Positions 6,264-15,917 of a stretch of 64,000 nt of DNA are shown here, one piece after another. The translations under genes were made by a program, and so were the position numbers. Origin of the DNA: CAYVUB01 sp964454675 (GTDB lineage Bacteria; Bacteroidota; Bacteroidia; Flavobacteriales; Flavobacteriaceae); assembly GCA_964454675.1 (NCBI GenBank), contig CAYVUB010000008.1:1-64000 (forward strand), given 5' to 3'. Numbering within the stretch: the stretch's first letter is position 1; every line of letters starts with the position of its first letter. The notes under the pieces were generated by a model that saw only the letters and a list, made by a program, of their open reading frames with translations, was not told the origin of the DNA and did no database searches.

Positions 6264-8933
6264 TTATCTTTTTTCCCAAGCTAAATATTTACAATCATAA
6301 TTCCAATTTGAACAGCTAACTTTTACTAAGGGTGTGCCATCTCTGCTTACAACATTATTTCTTATTTTAGTGCCAAGCTTGCAGATAGGGCAATTGTCTG
6401 TGCTTGTATCAAAAGTATTGTCTTCAAGTTCTTTAATGAATTTAGATTTGTATTGTGCATTGGTGGTTATAAAGGTTTTGATTTTAGACCTTGTTAATGC
6501 TACATAGAATAAACGCCTTTCCTCACCATTTGGAAATTGGTCAGATTTAGATAGTAATAAATTTAGAATTGGGTCGTCTGATTGTTCTGAGGGGAAGCCA
6601 TATGTACCTGAAACACAGTTTAAGACAATAACATAGTCTGCTTGTAAACCTTTTGATTTATGAACTGTTAGAAATTCAACTTGTATCTCAGGAATAGCAT
6701 TGTATGTGATTATTTGGTTGCCTGTAGCTTTACTTTCAGTTATTGTAAAATTTGAGGTATCGGATAAGTAAGGGTCTATTGTGTTTTTATAACGACCCAA
6801 TGCTTTTATTGTTGGTACTTGCTGACCATCAGAAAGAAGTTCTTTTATTTCAGTAAGGATTTGAATTAGAGGTGTTGTATCATCATTTCTAAAACTTTGG
6901 CTTTCTATTATAGAAATTGGCTGAATATCTGACTGTTTGAATGCTTTTAATTCTTTAGGTGTTTGATTAGGATTAGCAAGAATGAATTTGCTACTAATGT
7001 CAATCATTGAAGCACTAAAACGATAGGTTGTTTCAATCTTAGAAGTTTCAGTAACGCCAAAGTATTTTTCAAATTGAGTAAACAGTGAAATATCACTACC
7101 TGCAAACCTGTATATGCTTTGCCAATCATCACCAACTGCAAATAATCTTGTATTTGAACCGGTGTCTAAAATTGCTTTAACTAATTTGAACCGACTCAAT
7201 GAAGTGTCTTGAAACTCGTCAATAATTACATACTTGAATTTATGTTTGAATTGTTTAGAAGTAATAAATGAAGTAGCTTCATTTATCATATCATTAAAGT
7301 CAATTTGATTTTTGCTCTTTAAGGATTTAGTATATTCAGTATAAATCGGCTCAAAAATTGATAGAAATATTGAATTACGATTTTCTATATTAGAATCTGA
7401 AAAGTTTCCAATAGATTCTTGAAGTTCTGCAATTGTTTTATTATTTGATTTGAAAAGATTTAAGAAAGTAGAAATTAATGTATCAAGTGCTGAAACTTCA
7501 TCTTTGGCTATTTCATTTAGGATTTTCCAAATTTCATCGTTAGTTCTTGGTTTGATTGTAACATTGTGTGCTTTTAACTTCTGCTCTAAATTGGAAAGAA
7601 GCTTACCATCTTTTTGCTCGTATGAGTAAGTCTCAATTAATGTTGTGCCATACTCTGAGTGTGTTGCTATTTTCCAATCGTAATCGCTTTTATATTTCTC
7701 ACTGGGTGAACTGTAATTACCACTACTGAACCATTTAGGCACATTGTAGGACCTATCAATAAATGCAAGGTGTTCTATATAAAGGTCATAATCTGGTAGA
7801 TAAAAGTCAGGCTTGTATTGAGCATAAATGTTGTCGGCTGTTTGATACTTGTATGGTTCTTCGTATTTATAGTTAACACCATTTAGAAATAAATAATTAG
7901 CTATTAGAACTTCTTCACGGCTTTTACATTTTTCTCGTAGCATTGTTGTTTTGCCTTGGATAACTACTGGTACTTTTTTGTATGATTCAAATTTATTTTC
8001 TTTTAGATAATTTACATATTCACCGTGGCTTTTGAAATCGTTATCGTCTTTCCATTCTAATCTATATTCAGTAAGTAGTTTTAATACTAAAGTTGAAAAA
8101 CTTGGACTTTGCATTTGCTTAGTAAATATAGTACGAAGCAATTTATAGTATTCGTTTTCTTCTATGACAGAAGGCATTTTTTGAGTTGACTCACCAATTA
8201 CTTTCCTACCGAATGAGTGAAATGTATTTACTTCTATAGGTATATCCATTTTAGACTTTATTCTTGATTTCATTTCTTCGCTTGCCTTACGAGTGAATGT
8301 AATCAGTAGAATATCTGCTGGATTGACTTTAAAGCGATTGGTTAAATATGTTACTTTGCCTGCTACAGTTGTAGTTTTACCACTACCTGCACCTGCAATT
8401 ATTAAATTGTTGTCTTCGTCTTTTACAATTGCTAAACGCTGTTGGTCATCTAAGGAAGCGTTATCTATATCAGAGAAAAAGTCTTTGTTTTCCTTTAATT
8501 CGTGTGCTATGAATGATTGATTATAGTTTTTAAGATTAATGTCAATGTTAATGTGGAAGTCTAAGTAGTCATTTACCGCCTTTTTTGTAGAGGGTGTTAA
8601 AGAGAGTTTAGAAAGTGGAATATCTTTTATTTGTGAATAGAATTTATTTGATAAGAATAGCCAAGCTGATTTTTGTTTATTGTTAAAGTAGCCATTTTTG
8701 AAATTTAGAAAATTTAAAGAGGCTTTATTTAGTTTTTCAATGTCTGGTAGGTGTTGAGCTATGATAGCCTCTTGTTTTTCACGAAGTATTTTTTCTCTTT
8801 CAAGTCTTTGTCTTTCCTCTTCAGCTTTTCTTTGGCGTTCTTGTTCTGCAAGTATTGCTTGTTTTTTTTGATATGAGTTGTACCAATAGGCTATTAAGGC
8901 AATTAATATTATGGCAGGTATTAGTATTTCCAT
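6264..8933 (-). CDS. UvrD/helicase IV-like SF1 DNA helicase with N-terminal membrane anchor and C-terminal zinc motif
   Basis: An 889-residue SF1A (UvrD/Rep) helicase, predicted to move 3' to 5' on DNA. Motifs in order: AGAGSGKTTT (about 180), VIIDEFQDTS (about 570), AVGDDWQSIYRFAGSD, TYRFS, TVHKSKGLQAD and RRLFYVALTRSK (about 813). The insert KPDFYLPDYDLYIEHL (about 370-390) is the nuclease-like insert seen in helicase IV (HelD). Residues 3-17 are hydrophobic and followed by a charged coiled coil (18-60), so the enzyme may be membrane-tethered. The tail has CPIC and a later C..C pair of a topoisomerase-type zinc finger (about 848-880). It is the last gene of the operon, 23 bp after the Argonaute stop, and probably processes or unwinds nucleic acid for it. 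Confidence 0.9.
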   Translation of the reverse strand: MEILIPAIILIALIAYWYNSYQKKQAILAEQERQRKAEEERQRLEREKILREKQEAIIAQHLPDIEKLNKASLNFLNFKNGYFNNKQKSAWLFLSNKFYSQIKDIPLSKLSLTPSTKKAVNDYLDFHINIDINLKNYNQSFIAHELKENKDFFSDIDNASLDDQQRLAIVKDEDNNLIIAGAGSGKTTTVAGKVTYLTNRFKVNPADILLITFTRKASEEMKSRIKSKMDIPIEVNTFHSFGRKVIGESTQKMPSVIEENEYYKLLRTIFTKQMQSPSFSTLVLKLLTEYRLEWKDDNDFKSHGEYVNYLKENKFESYKKVPVVIQGKTTMLREKCKSREEVLIANYLFLNGVNYKYEEPYKYQTADNIYAQYKPDFYLPDYDLYIEHLAFIDRSYNVPKWFSSGNYSSPSEKYKSDYDWKIATHSEYGTTLIETYSYEQKDGKLLSNLEQKLKAHNVTIKPRTNDEIWKILNEIAKDEVSALDTLISTFLNLFKSNNKTIAELQESIGNFSDSNIENRNSIFLSIFEPIYTEYTKSLKSKNQIDFNDMINEATSFITSKQFKHKFKYVIIDEFQDTSLSRFKLVKAILDTGSNTRLFAVGDDWQSIYRFAGSDISLFTQFEKYFGVTETSKIETTYRFSASMIDISSKFILANPNQTPKELKAFKQSDIQPISIIESQSFRNDDTTPLIQILTEIKELLSDGQQVPTIKALGRYKNTIDPYLSDTSNFTITESKATGNQIITYNAIPEIQVEFLTVHKSKGLQADYVIVLNCVSGTYGFPSEQSDDPILNLLLSKSDQFPNGEERRLFYVALTRSKIKTFITTNAQYKSKFIKELEDNTFDTSTDNCPICKLGTKIRNNVVSRDGTPLVKVSCSNWNYDCKYLAWEKR

Positions 8934-8956
8934 TGGGAAAATTTGGGTTTAAAGAA

Positions 8957-11041
8957 TTATAGAAACCAAAGTTTGTCTTTCCCAAATGAAGGGATTTCAT
9001 CATCAGAAAAGAAGGGTGCAATTTCTGCAACCATTTCAGGATATTTGATTGTAACGGGTAAATTTTGTTGATTCAAACTTTTGTAATACATACGGCTAAA
9101 TTGATACACCTGGTTAATTAAATCGTGAATGGTATTGGTATCATTTAGTAATTCTTTCTTGTTGCAATCAATAGCAAGTTTTACCGGAAAGTGGAAACCG
9201 TCGTGTATAAGATGTCCTTCCGCAGTTCGGGAATTATTGAAAAGTAAATATTGCTTGTTTCCAATATTGATGTAAGTACCACTTATAGGCATTAAACCTT
9301 GCCAATTATAATCAAAAGCTACAATGTCGGTAGCTTCTGTTTTATTAATTGAAATAATGAATACAGGAATTGGTTGAGGCAGTTCTAAATTATTTAATTC
9401 CCTTTCTATCGGTATCAATTCATCTTCACTCAATCTTTTGTAAAAATGAATTATCAATCTTTGTGGTAAGCCATTAGCTGTAGCAAATTCTCTTACTTTT
9501 TTTGAAATATTACCTGCTAATAAATCAATATTGTCTTTTATGAAATAATCGAATGAATTGAACTTACCCGAATTATCAAAACTAAATGCACTACTTAGAT
9601 ATTTTACTCCATTTTCAGAATGTGTAAATGCACCAATACCAACGATTAATTCGTCTTTGGGTTGTGTAGCTAATCTCCAAGGAACACCTTCTAATTTCGC
9701 AAGAATAGCAACCGACATAGTAGTTAAGCTCCAAACAAAATCAGACACCTCACTTCTCACATTAGAAGGTTCTACAGACTGGCAAACGATTTCTCTTTTC
9801 AGTAAAAACTCTTTTACTTTCACATATACCCTTTCCTCTTGTCTTTGTGTTTCTTCTTTAGTGAAAGGTGTTAAGTAAATTGCTAAGTACTTTGTTGATT
9901 TTGTGTCGTAATTGTACGAATCAAATTTTGCTTGCAATTCCGGAATTGGATTTTCAATATCCTTGATTTCAATAGAAGCATCATCGTCAATAAAATTTGG
10001 AATAGTAGCGTAATCGTATAAGCCTTTATAAAAATTGCCTTTACCGTCTTGAAGGAAGCTCTTTAATAAGTCTTTAGTTTCTTTTTCAAATGAAGGATAA
10101 ACAAAAAATATGTGAACATTTTTGTAGGGGCTTTTCTCCGCAGGTTTTAATCTTGGAAAGTCTTTTTTAGGTGTTTTTGCTGTACCTGTTTTACCATATT
10201 GATAAGCAAGGTCTCTGCTGGATTCTTTAATGCTCCCAATGTACGCATTAGGTACTTTGATGAAACCTTCTTTGTGAATTGGAATCAATTTTTTAAACTC
10301 GGGTTTATTCAAAAAATAGTTGTAAAATGTATTAATATCCTGATAATACCGCAGGTATTTGTTTTCTTTCGTTGGTCTATCAAAAGGAATATTTAGTGAT
10401 TTTATCAGGTCAAAGTTTAATACAGGATATGCTTGCATTAGATCAATATCTTCATCCCACTCTAATAAATCTTCGTATTTTACAATGTTATTGTCGTACA
10501 ATACTTTTTTTATAAAACGTGGCGGCACTGTTTTTAGAACTTCCGGTACTGGCTTGGTAAGTATTTTTGTTTTCCCCTCAGAAGAAATTAGTAAAGAAGG
10601 AAATTGGCTACCCTTTTGAATTTTAACTTGCAATGAAAAACATTTATAAACCCAAAAATCAGCAGTACTTAAAGTTTTAGAAAAAGAATATACTTCAAGG
10701 TTATCTATGAACCCGATTTTTACGATTTGCTTTTTCTTCTTTCTGAAATAATACTTTAGTTTGTTTTTGTAATAATGCTTTGCGAAATCAGGATTTGTTT
10801 TGCTTATATCAATATCCACTTTTGAATACCCTTCTTTTGCAAAGCCGAAACTTGTGTAAACAAAATCTATATTTTCTAACTGTTCATCACTAAATACTTT
10901 ATTCAATTCTTCAGGGAAAGCTGATTTGTAAATTCTTTTCTCTCTGCTGTCCTCTTGCAATGAGAAATATAATGACTGCGGTTTCTTTTCCCAATCAAAA
11001 TGAATTAAGTTGAAATATAAATTGTGTTCTTGGCTCTGCAT
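8957..11041 (-). CDS. Prokaryotic Argonaute, long type, predicted catalytically inactive
   Basis: A 694-residue Argonaute. The N-terminal half (1-300) covers N, linker and a reduced PAZ-like region. MID lies at about 305-460 and PIWI from about 465 to the end. The 5'-end pocket residues are complete: Y406, K410, Q421 and K449, with the same spacing I recall from RsAgo (YK-type). The C-terminus SLNQQNLPVTIKYPEMVAEI is characteristic of long-B Argonautes. The PIWI tetrad is degenerate: the first Asp position reads VGIGAF (467-472) and the second reads IIHFYKRLS (530-538), so no DEDx site is seen. It should bind guide and target without slicing and signal to a partner. It lies 9 bp after the sacsin-helicase gene and 23 bp before the HelD-like gene. 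None of the usual long-B effectors (SIR2, TM protein, Mrr-type nuclease) is directly adjacent. Confidence 0.9.
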   Translation of the reverse strand: MQSQEHNLYFNLIHFDWEKKPQSLYFSLQEDSREKRIYKSAFPEELNKVFSDEQLENIDFVYTSFGFAKEGYSKVDIDISKTNPDFAKHYYKNKLKYYFRKKKKQIVKIGFIDNLEVYSFSKTLSTADFWVYKCFSLQVKIQKGSQFPSLLISSEGKTKILTKPVPEVLKTVPPRFIKKVLYDNNIVKYEDLLEWDEDIDLMQAYPVLNFDLIKSLNIPFDRPTKENKYLRYYQDINTFYNYFLNKPEFKKLIPIHKEGFIKVPNAYIGSIKESSRDLAYQYGKTGTAKTPKKDFPRLKPAEKSPYKNVHIFFVYPSFEKETKDLLKSFLQDGKGNFYKGLYDYATIPNFIDDDASIEIKDIENPIPELQAKFDSYNYDTKSTKYLAIYLTPFTKEETQRQEERVYVKVKEFLLKREIVCQSVEPSNVRSEVSDFVWSLTTMSVAILAKLEGVPWRLATQPKDELIVGIGAFTHSENGVKYLSSAFSFDNSGKFNSFDYFIKDNIDLLAGNISKKVREFATANGLPQRLIIHFYKRLSEDELIPIERELNNLELPQPIPVFIISINKTEATDIVAFDYNWQGLMPISGTYINIGNKQYLLFNNSRTAEGHLIHDGFHFPVKLAIDCNKKELLNDTNTIHDLINQVYQFSRMYYKSLNQQNLPVTIKYPEMVAEIAPFFSDDEIPSFGKDKLWFL

Positions 11042-11050
11042 TTTCAGTAG

Positions 11051-14000
11051 TTATGGTTTTAATTGTACGTCCACTGCAATTTCCTCACAACGGATTTCAT
11101 ATTTTTTTTCGGGTTTGGAATACACATTTACGGATTGATGCGTGGTAGCAAATGTATTGTCGTACACATAGGTTTTAGAACCTAATAGTTTTTCTTCAAT
11201 GATTTCTGAATTGTAAACTGATAATCTACCTGCGGCGTGATTGTTTATTAATCTTTCAATTTTCTTTATCCGATATAGGTTTTCTATGTCTTGCGTATAG
11301 TCATCGGGCATTAGGATAAATAAATAGTCTCTTGCCCTACTAATTGCTACATTCAATACATTTTGCTTGTTAAGAAACATTGCAGGTGATTTGCTTATTC
11401 CAAAAGGCGGATTAAATACTGATATGATAATATCACATTCATCGCCCTGAAAGCCGTGGATTGTACCTATAAGTATTTCAACTTTATCATCATCATTATG
11501 TACTCTCGACAAAAGTTTTTCTATCAAAGTTGCTTGTGCTTTGTAAGGACAAATTATACCAATACGGAAATGGTCTTTATGAGTATTGCGAATATGCTTT
11601 ACCAACTGCATTGCAAACTCAACGGTAAATATTGCTGAATACGCCTGATAGTTTGATTTGTTCAGTGTATTTGGCTTGTAAATACTTTCAAATTTCTGAA
11701 CAGGGAATTTTATAATATTTATGTCTTTGAAATCAAGTCCGGGAACGTTCAATGATTTTTGTTCTGTTTCAGAACGATGATGCTCTAAAATACCATTGTA
11801 TGTAAAATGGCTGAACACATTGCCAATAGTAGGAACGCTTCTATATTGCTTTTGCAGATTAACAATATCAAACTGATGCGGTGTAGTATCAGGATCTACA
11901 AACTTATTTAACTGAACCATTTCATAAATGTTCATATCCTTCCATTGCTCTATCTGAGTAATCGGCTGAATTTGGAAAGGGTCTCCTGCTATAATAAAAT
12001 TGGCATCTTTTTTCTGATATAAAACATAGGCAATGCTTGCAATGGTTATCATAGAAGCTTCGTCAATAATAATATAATCCCAATCTAAAAACTTTAGGTG
12101 TAAACGGTCTTGGTGTTCGTCTGGATGAAAATAATCATAAGCAAATCTTGCAATGGTTGTAATTGTTGTATTCTTTGGTTTGGTACGAATATCAAAAGAT
12201 TTATCAACTACTAAACCGCTATTTTCCAAATCTGCATCGCCTGTAGTACCAAATCTTAACAACCAATGATAATATGATTCGTCACCGTCCATTTTTTCTA
12301 TTATCCTTTTTGTAAGAACGTCTGCGGCTTTATTAGTTGGGGTTAAAACCAAAACCTTCAATGCTTCGTCCTGCTGCATTAATGGAATGATTTCATTGGT
12401 TGCCAAAAAGGTAGTTTTACCTGTACCGGGCGGACCAAAAATGAACCTTATTTTATCTGTAAGATTTTGCTGAAGATTATAGGTATCGTCAAAGTTTAAC
12501 TGATAAAATGCCTTTCTTAATTCTTCAAGAATGAATACAGGGTTTTTAATATCAATTACTGCTCTGCTTACTTTGGTAAAATCTATACCCGAAATGTCTG
12601 CGGACTTTTTGAGTTTTGCTCTTAACGTGTATTCTTTCACATTCACTACCTCAACTGTAACGGTAACAGTTTCGTCGCCGTGATAAAAGCGTATATGCAT
12701 ATCGCCAATATCTTCTATTGATTGAGGGATATATCTATTTGGATGCTTTAATACTAAAATCCTTTCTGTATCCGCTTCCTGTTCTACTTTTGCAAATTGA
12801 ATGGATATTTGTTTTCCTTGTGAGTTGGCTTCTGAACTATTCAAATATTCTAACTCTAAAAGTGCTTTAAACCAAGCGAAAGAATATTTATCCGAAGTGT
12901 TTGCTAATTCATTCAGCTTTTCAATCCGTGTCAATTCTTCTACTTTAGCTTCTGCTTCTAATTTAAGCTTATCAATTTTTTTCTTTAAATCAACCGAAGG
13001 CTTTGTATAATCGTCTTGGTCTGCAACAGGTTCTGTAGGTACTTCAAAAGGAATTTCAGGAACTGAAGGAATATCATTGTTTTCTTTATTATCCTTTTCG
13101 TTTTTGGATGCTTCTTTCTGCTTTTTATTTTTCTTTATTCCTTTACCAATATTGGTTAATGTATCTTGTATATCTGTATCAAATAAAGGAATTTCAGCTG
13201 TTGGTAATGGTAATTCCGGTTGCTCTACCGTACTTCTTCTTTGTGCAAGTAATCGTTTAAATTCAAGTAGTTCTTCAGCAGTAATATTTTCTTCCAAAAG
13301 TTGTTTCCCAATTTGGTAGGCTTCTAATTGTTCTTCTGAAAGGTTCAAATCAGCATCAGGATTGCTAATGCCTAAGAATTTGATAATAATATCTACATAA
13401 GGATTTTCGGTATCGTAGGCATCGCTTAATGTGTCTATGGTTAATTCATTGGGTGCGTAGAAATCACCTTCTTTGTCAAATAACCATTTATCATTTTTGA
13501 GTATGGATGCTAAAGTAGAATCAAATTCGGTCTTTACTTTGGAAGTGCCATATAATGGATAATAAATGAAACTGCCTAATACCTTGCTTTTGAAAAGTTG
13601 TAATGATAAGCCCTTGGCATAGTGAATTAAGTAATCCCAAATCAGTACAGATAATTCAGGTGTAATGTTTGCTACTGCATTTTCTAATCCTTCTAAAGAT
13701 TTATCGGTAATAGTTTGGTCGTTCCAATACTTTCTTGAAATCTGAATGCTATCTAAGCCAAATCTTTCTTTTACTGAATAATCATCATCTAAATTGTTCT
13801 GCTCAATTCGTGGATTGTGTGCAATACCTAACTCTGAAAGAAATTGGTTTGTAATACTGCTTTTGGCATCGTTTAAAAATTCAGCGTAAAAGTCTTTATC
13901 AAGGAAATAAATATCTTCTTGACCTGCAAAATATTTTACAAGATTATCATTGCCATAATATACTTCGTGTGGATAAGCAAAATATCTTGTATCAGGATTG

Positions 14001-15895
14001 GCTTCTGTACGGCAAGCAATAAACTGTATTTCTTTCAGCTTTGTAATTAAATCAGCTTGTGAAAGTGCCGGACTGTTTTCATAGTAATTTAAAAAGGTTT
14101 CAAAGTGGTGCAAAATAGTTTCAGAATCATCATAAGCAAATTCATCATTATAAATTGGAATTAGATTGTTGAAAATTTCTGCTCTAATATCGGGTTTCCC
14201 TAAACCTATGGTTTTGAAAAACTCCATTGCTTCTTTGTTATCTGCAAATGGTTGATAAATGGTATCGTAACTTGTAGCCCTATCCAAAGGAAGGAATATG
14301 TTTGGTGCTGTTAAATCTTCATTGAATGGTGTTACGGCTTTTCTATCTTGGTTTAATACGATAGGTTGCTTTAACGCTAACTTGTCTTTGTCATCCCAAA
14401 GATATTTGTGGTCTGCTAAGTAGGTGTACAAACTAATCAACCATTCATCGGATTGCTTTTCTACAAATTCTTTAGTGAACCTTCTTATTAATTTTTTTGC
14501 ATCAACACTTTCTGCAACAATGTTATTAATGTAGCTTTCTAACGGTTTGTTCGCCTGGTTTAATTGCTTTTGTCCTTTGCTGACAAATACCCAACCCGAA
14601 TTGGGATTACCAAATAAGTCGCTTAATTGTTGATCGGAAAATAGTTCTGATAATTCTGGGTCTGCAGCCCAATAAGCTTTGTTTGTGGCAAAGTAATTTC
14701 CCTTTGTGCCGGGTATTATTTGTTGATTGCGAAATGCCTTTTGGATTTCATCATAAAATGGACGGAATGATATTTTAGCATTTGCAGTATAGGTCGGAAA
14801 ATCATTTTGATTGTAAGGCGTTAATTCTAAAATGTTATCATTAAAAAAATTAGAACCGTTCTTTATTCCAATATCTTTCAATAATGGAAATGATTCTGCT
14901 GCCAATTCGCCTAATCTTAGTATTAATGCCTGATTCCAACTATCATTTGCCTGAATACCTTCCCTGCTATCTGTCAATAAAAAAGGTGCTTGTATGATGA
15001 ATCCTAACTTGGTATCTTCCTTAGTAGGGAAATAACAAAACGCATCGTATTTAAAGCCTGTTTCAAGCTCTTTATTCTTTAAAACAAAGAACCCGACTGA
15101 AATTTTATATTGTGCTTTTGTCGAAGTTCGTGTAACATTTTTAGAAAATAACCATATTAATTCATTCTTCTTTTCTCCGTTTTCATTACTCACTACATTG
15201 TATAATGTTGCAGTAATATTTCCGTACACTTCCTGCTCTTTTTCCTCTTTGGTATAGATACCGCTTTTCTCTACGGATTTCCATTCTACCTTTTCTAAAT
15301 TGCTAAGGAATAGTATTGGCTGAAACAGATTATCTAATTTTGTTTCTATTTCATCGTATGCTTCTTCCGGTGTTTTTGAATTGTGGTTAAAAGGGAAATA
15401 AAATAGTGTCTCTCCCTTTTTTCTATCCTCACCGTTTGGTGTTAATGCGATTGGAACAATGTAGTTTTCTAATTTGAAATTGAATTGTTCATCGTAAATG
15501 TGTGGTGTGCCACTGTAAGCAAAAACCGCTTTAAAACCAATACCGAATTTCCCAATCTTTTGTTCGTCAATTTTTGTAGAATTACCAATAGAAGTAATGG
15601 AATTGATATGCCCTAATTTACCGCCTTCGGAATCTTGTTCTTCATTATCAGGGTCTGAAATAGTAAAACGTACTGAACCATTATGTTTAAACCATAAACC
15701 GTCCTCTGTTAAATCAAACTTTACCCAAGTGGCTTTTGCATCATCAGCATTTTGTAGTAATTCATAAACGAAGTGTGCAGAATCAGAATATTTTTTAATT
15801 GCCGTTTCCCAAATACCACGATAGGATTTTTTTAATAAGACTTTTACGTCATTATTTTTTATCTCTTGTAGGGTTGCAAAGTATTGTTGTTCCAT
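11051..15895 (-). CDS. Sacsin-type GHKL ATPase fused to SF1 (Upf1/Dna2-like) helicase
   Basis: A 1614-residue protein. The N-terminus has the sacsin/Hsp90-like nucleotide fold: Asn motif ELLQNADDA (about 45-53), a glycine turn around FKHNGS, and IGKFGIGFKAVF (about 115-126). The middle (about 300-900) has no recognised domain. Residues about 920-1010 are a charged Lys/Glu/Pro linker. The C-terminal third is an SF1B helicase: GPPGTGKTT (about 1155), IIIDEASM (about 1277), AGDPFQIQPI, QYRSVP, GTIHGFQGDE and NVAISRARDYLF (about 1518). Fusions of sacsin-type ATPases to helicases occur in defence islands but their mechanism is unknown to me. Two separate ATPase engines in one chain suggest a sensor or remodeller coupled to translocation. 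It follows Res by 22 bp and precedes the Argonaute by 9 bp. Confidence 0.9.
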   Translation of the reverse strand: MEQQYFATLQEIKNNDVKVLLKKSYRGIWETAIKKYSDSAHFVYELLQNADDAKATWVKFDLTEDGLWFKHNGSVRFTISDPDNEEQDSEGGKLGHINSITSIGNSTKIDEQKIGKFGIGFKAVFAYSGTPHIYDEQFNFKLENYIVPIALTPNGEDRKKGETLFYFPFNHNSKTPEEAYDEIETKLDNLFQPILFLSNLEKVEWKSVEKSGIYTKEEKEQEVYGNITATLYNVVSNENGEKKNELIWLFSKNVTRTSTKAQYKISVGFFVLKNKELETGFKYDAFCYFPTKEDTKLGFIIQAPFLLTDSREGIQANDSWNQALILRLGELAAESFPLLKDIGIKNGSNFFNDNILELTPYNQNDFPTYTANAKISFRPFYDEIQKAFRNQQIIPGTKGNYFATNKAYWAADPELSELFSDQQLSDLFGNPNSGWVFVSKGQKQLNQANKPLESYINNIVAESVDAKKLIRRFTKEFVEKQSDEWLISLYTYLADHKYLWDDKDKLALKQPIVLNQDRKAVTPFNEDLTAPNIFLPLDRATSYDTIYQPFADNKEAMEFFKTIGLGKPDIRAEIFNNLIPIYNDEFAYDDSETILHHFETFLNYYENSPALSQADLITKLKEIQFIACRTEANPDTRYFAYPHEVYYGNDNLVKYFAGQEDIYFLDKDFYAEFLNDAKSSITNQFLSELGIAHNPRIEQNNLDDDYSVKERFGLDSIQISRKYWNDQTITDKSLEGLENAVANITPELSVLIWDYLIHYAKGLSLQLFKSKVLGSFIYYPLYGTSKVKTEFDSTLASILKNDKWLFDKEGDFYAPNELTIDTLSDAYDTENPYVDIIIKFLGISNPDADLNLSEEQLEAYQIGKQLLEENITAEELLEFKRLLAQRRSTVEQPELPLPTAEIPLFDTDIQDTLTNIGKGIKKNKKQKEASKNEKDNKENNDIPSVPEIPFEVPTEPVADQDDYTKPSVDLKKKIDKLKLEAEAKVEELTRIEKLNELANTSDKYSFAWFKALLELEYLNSSEANSQGKQISIQFAKVEQEADTERILVLKHPNRYIPQSIEDIGDMHIRFYHGDETVTVTVEVVNVKEYTLRAKLKKSADISGIDFTKVSRAVIDIKNPVFILEELRKAFYQLNFDDTYNLQQNLTDKIRFIFGPPGTGKTTFLATNEIIPLMQQDEALKVLVLTPTNKAADVLTKRIIEKMDGDESYYHWLLRFGTTGDADLENSGLVVDKSFDIRTKPKNTTITTIARFAYDYFHPDEHQDRLHLKFLDWDYIIIDEASMITIASIAYVLYQKKDANFIIAGDPFQIQPITQIEQWKDMNIYEMVQLNKFVDPDTTPHQFDIVNLQKQYRSVPTIGNVFSHFTYNGILEHHRSETEQKSLNVPGLDFKDINIIKFPVQKFESIYKPNTLNKSNYQAYSAIFTVEFAMQLVKHIRNTHKDHFRIGIICPYKAQATLIEKLLSRVHNDDDKVEILIGTIHGFQGDECDIIISVFNPPFGISKSPAMFLNKQNVLNVAISRARDYLFILMPDDYTQDIENLYRIKKIERLINNHAAGRLSVYNSEIIEEKLLGSKTYVYDNTFATTHQSVNVYSKPEKKYEIRCEEIAVDVQLKP

Positions 15896-15917
15896 TGGAT
15901 TTTTAGATTTGAGATAA

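Noticed and set aside
6082..6319. Two overlapping frames on opposite strands beside the HelD-like gene
   Set aside because: They read through the hairpin at 6043-6146 and look like shadows of its inverted repeats.
8957..11041. Short Argonaute with TIR or SIR2-APAZ partner (SPARTA/SPARSA)
   Set aside because: The protein is 694 residues with a full N-terminal half, and no APAZ-effector gene is adjacent.
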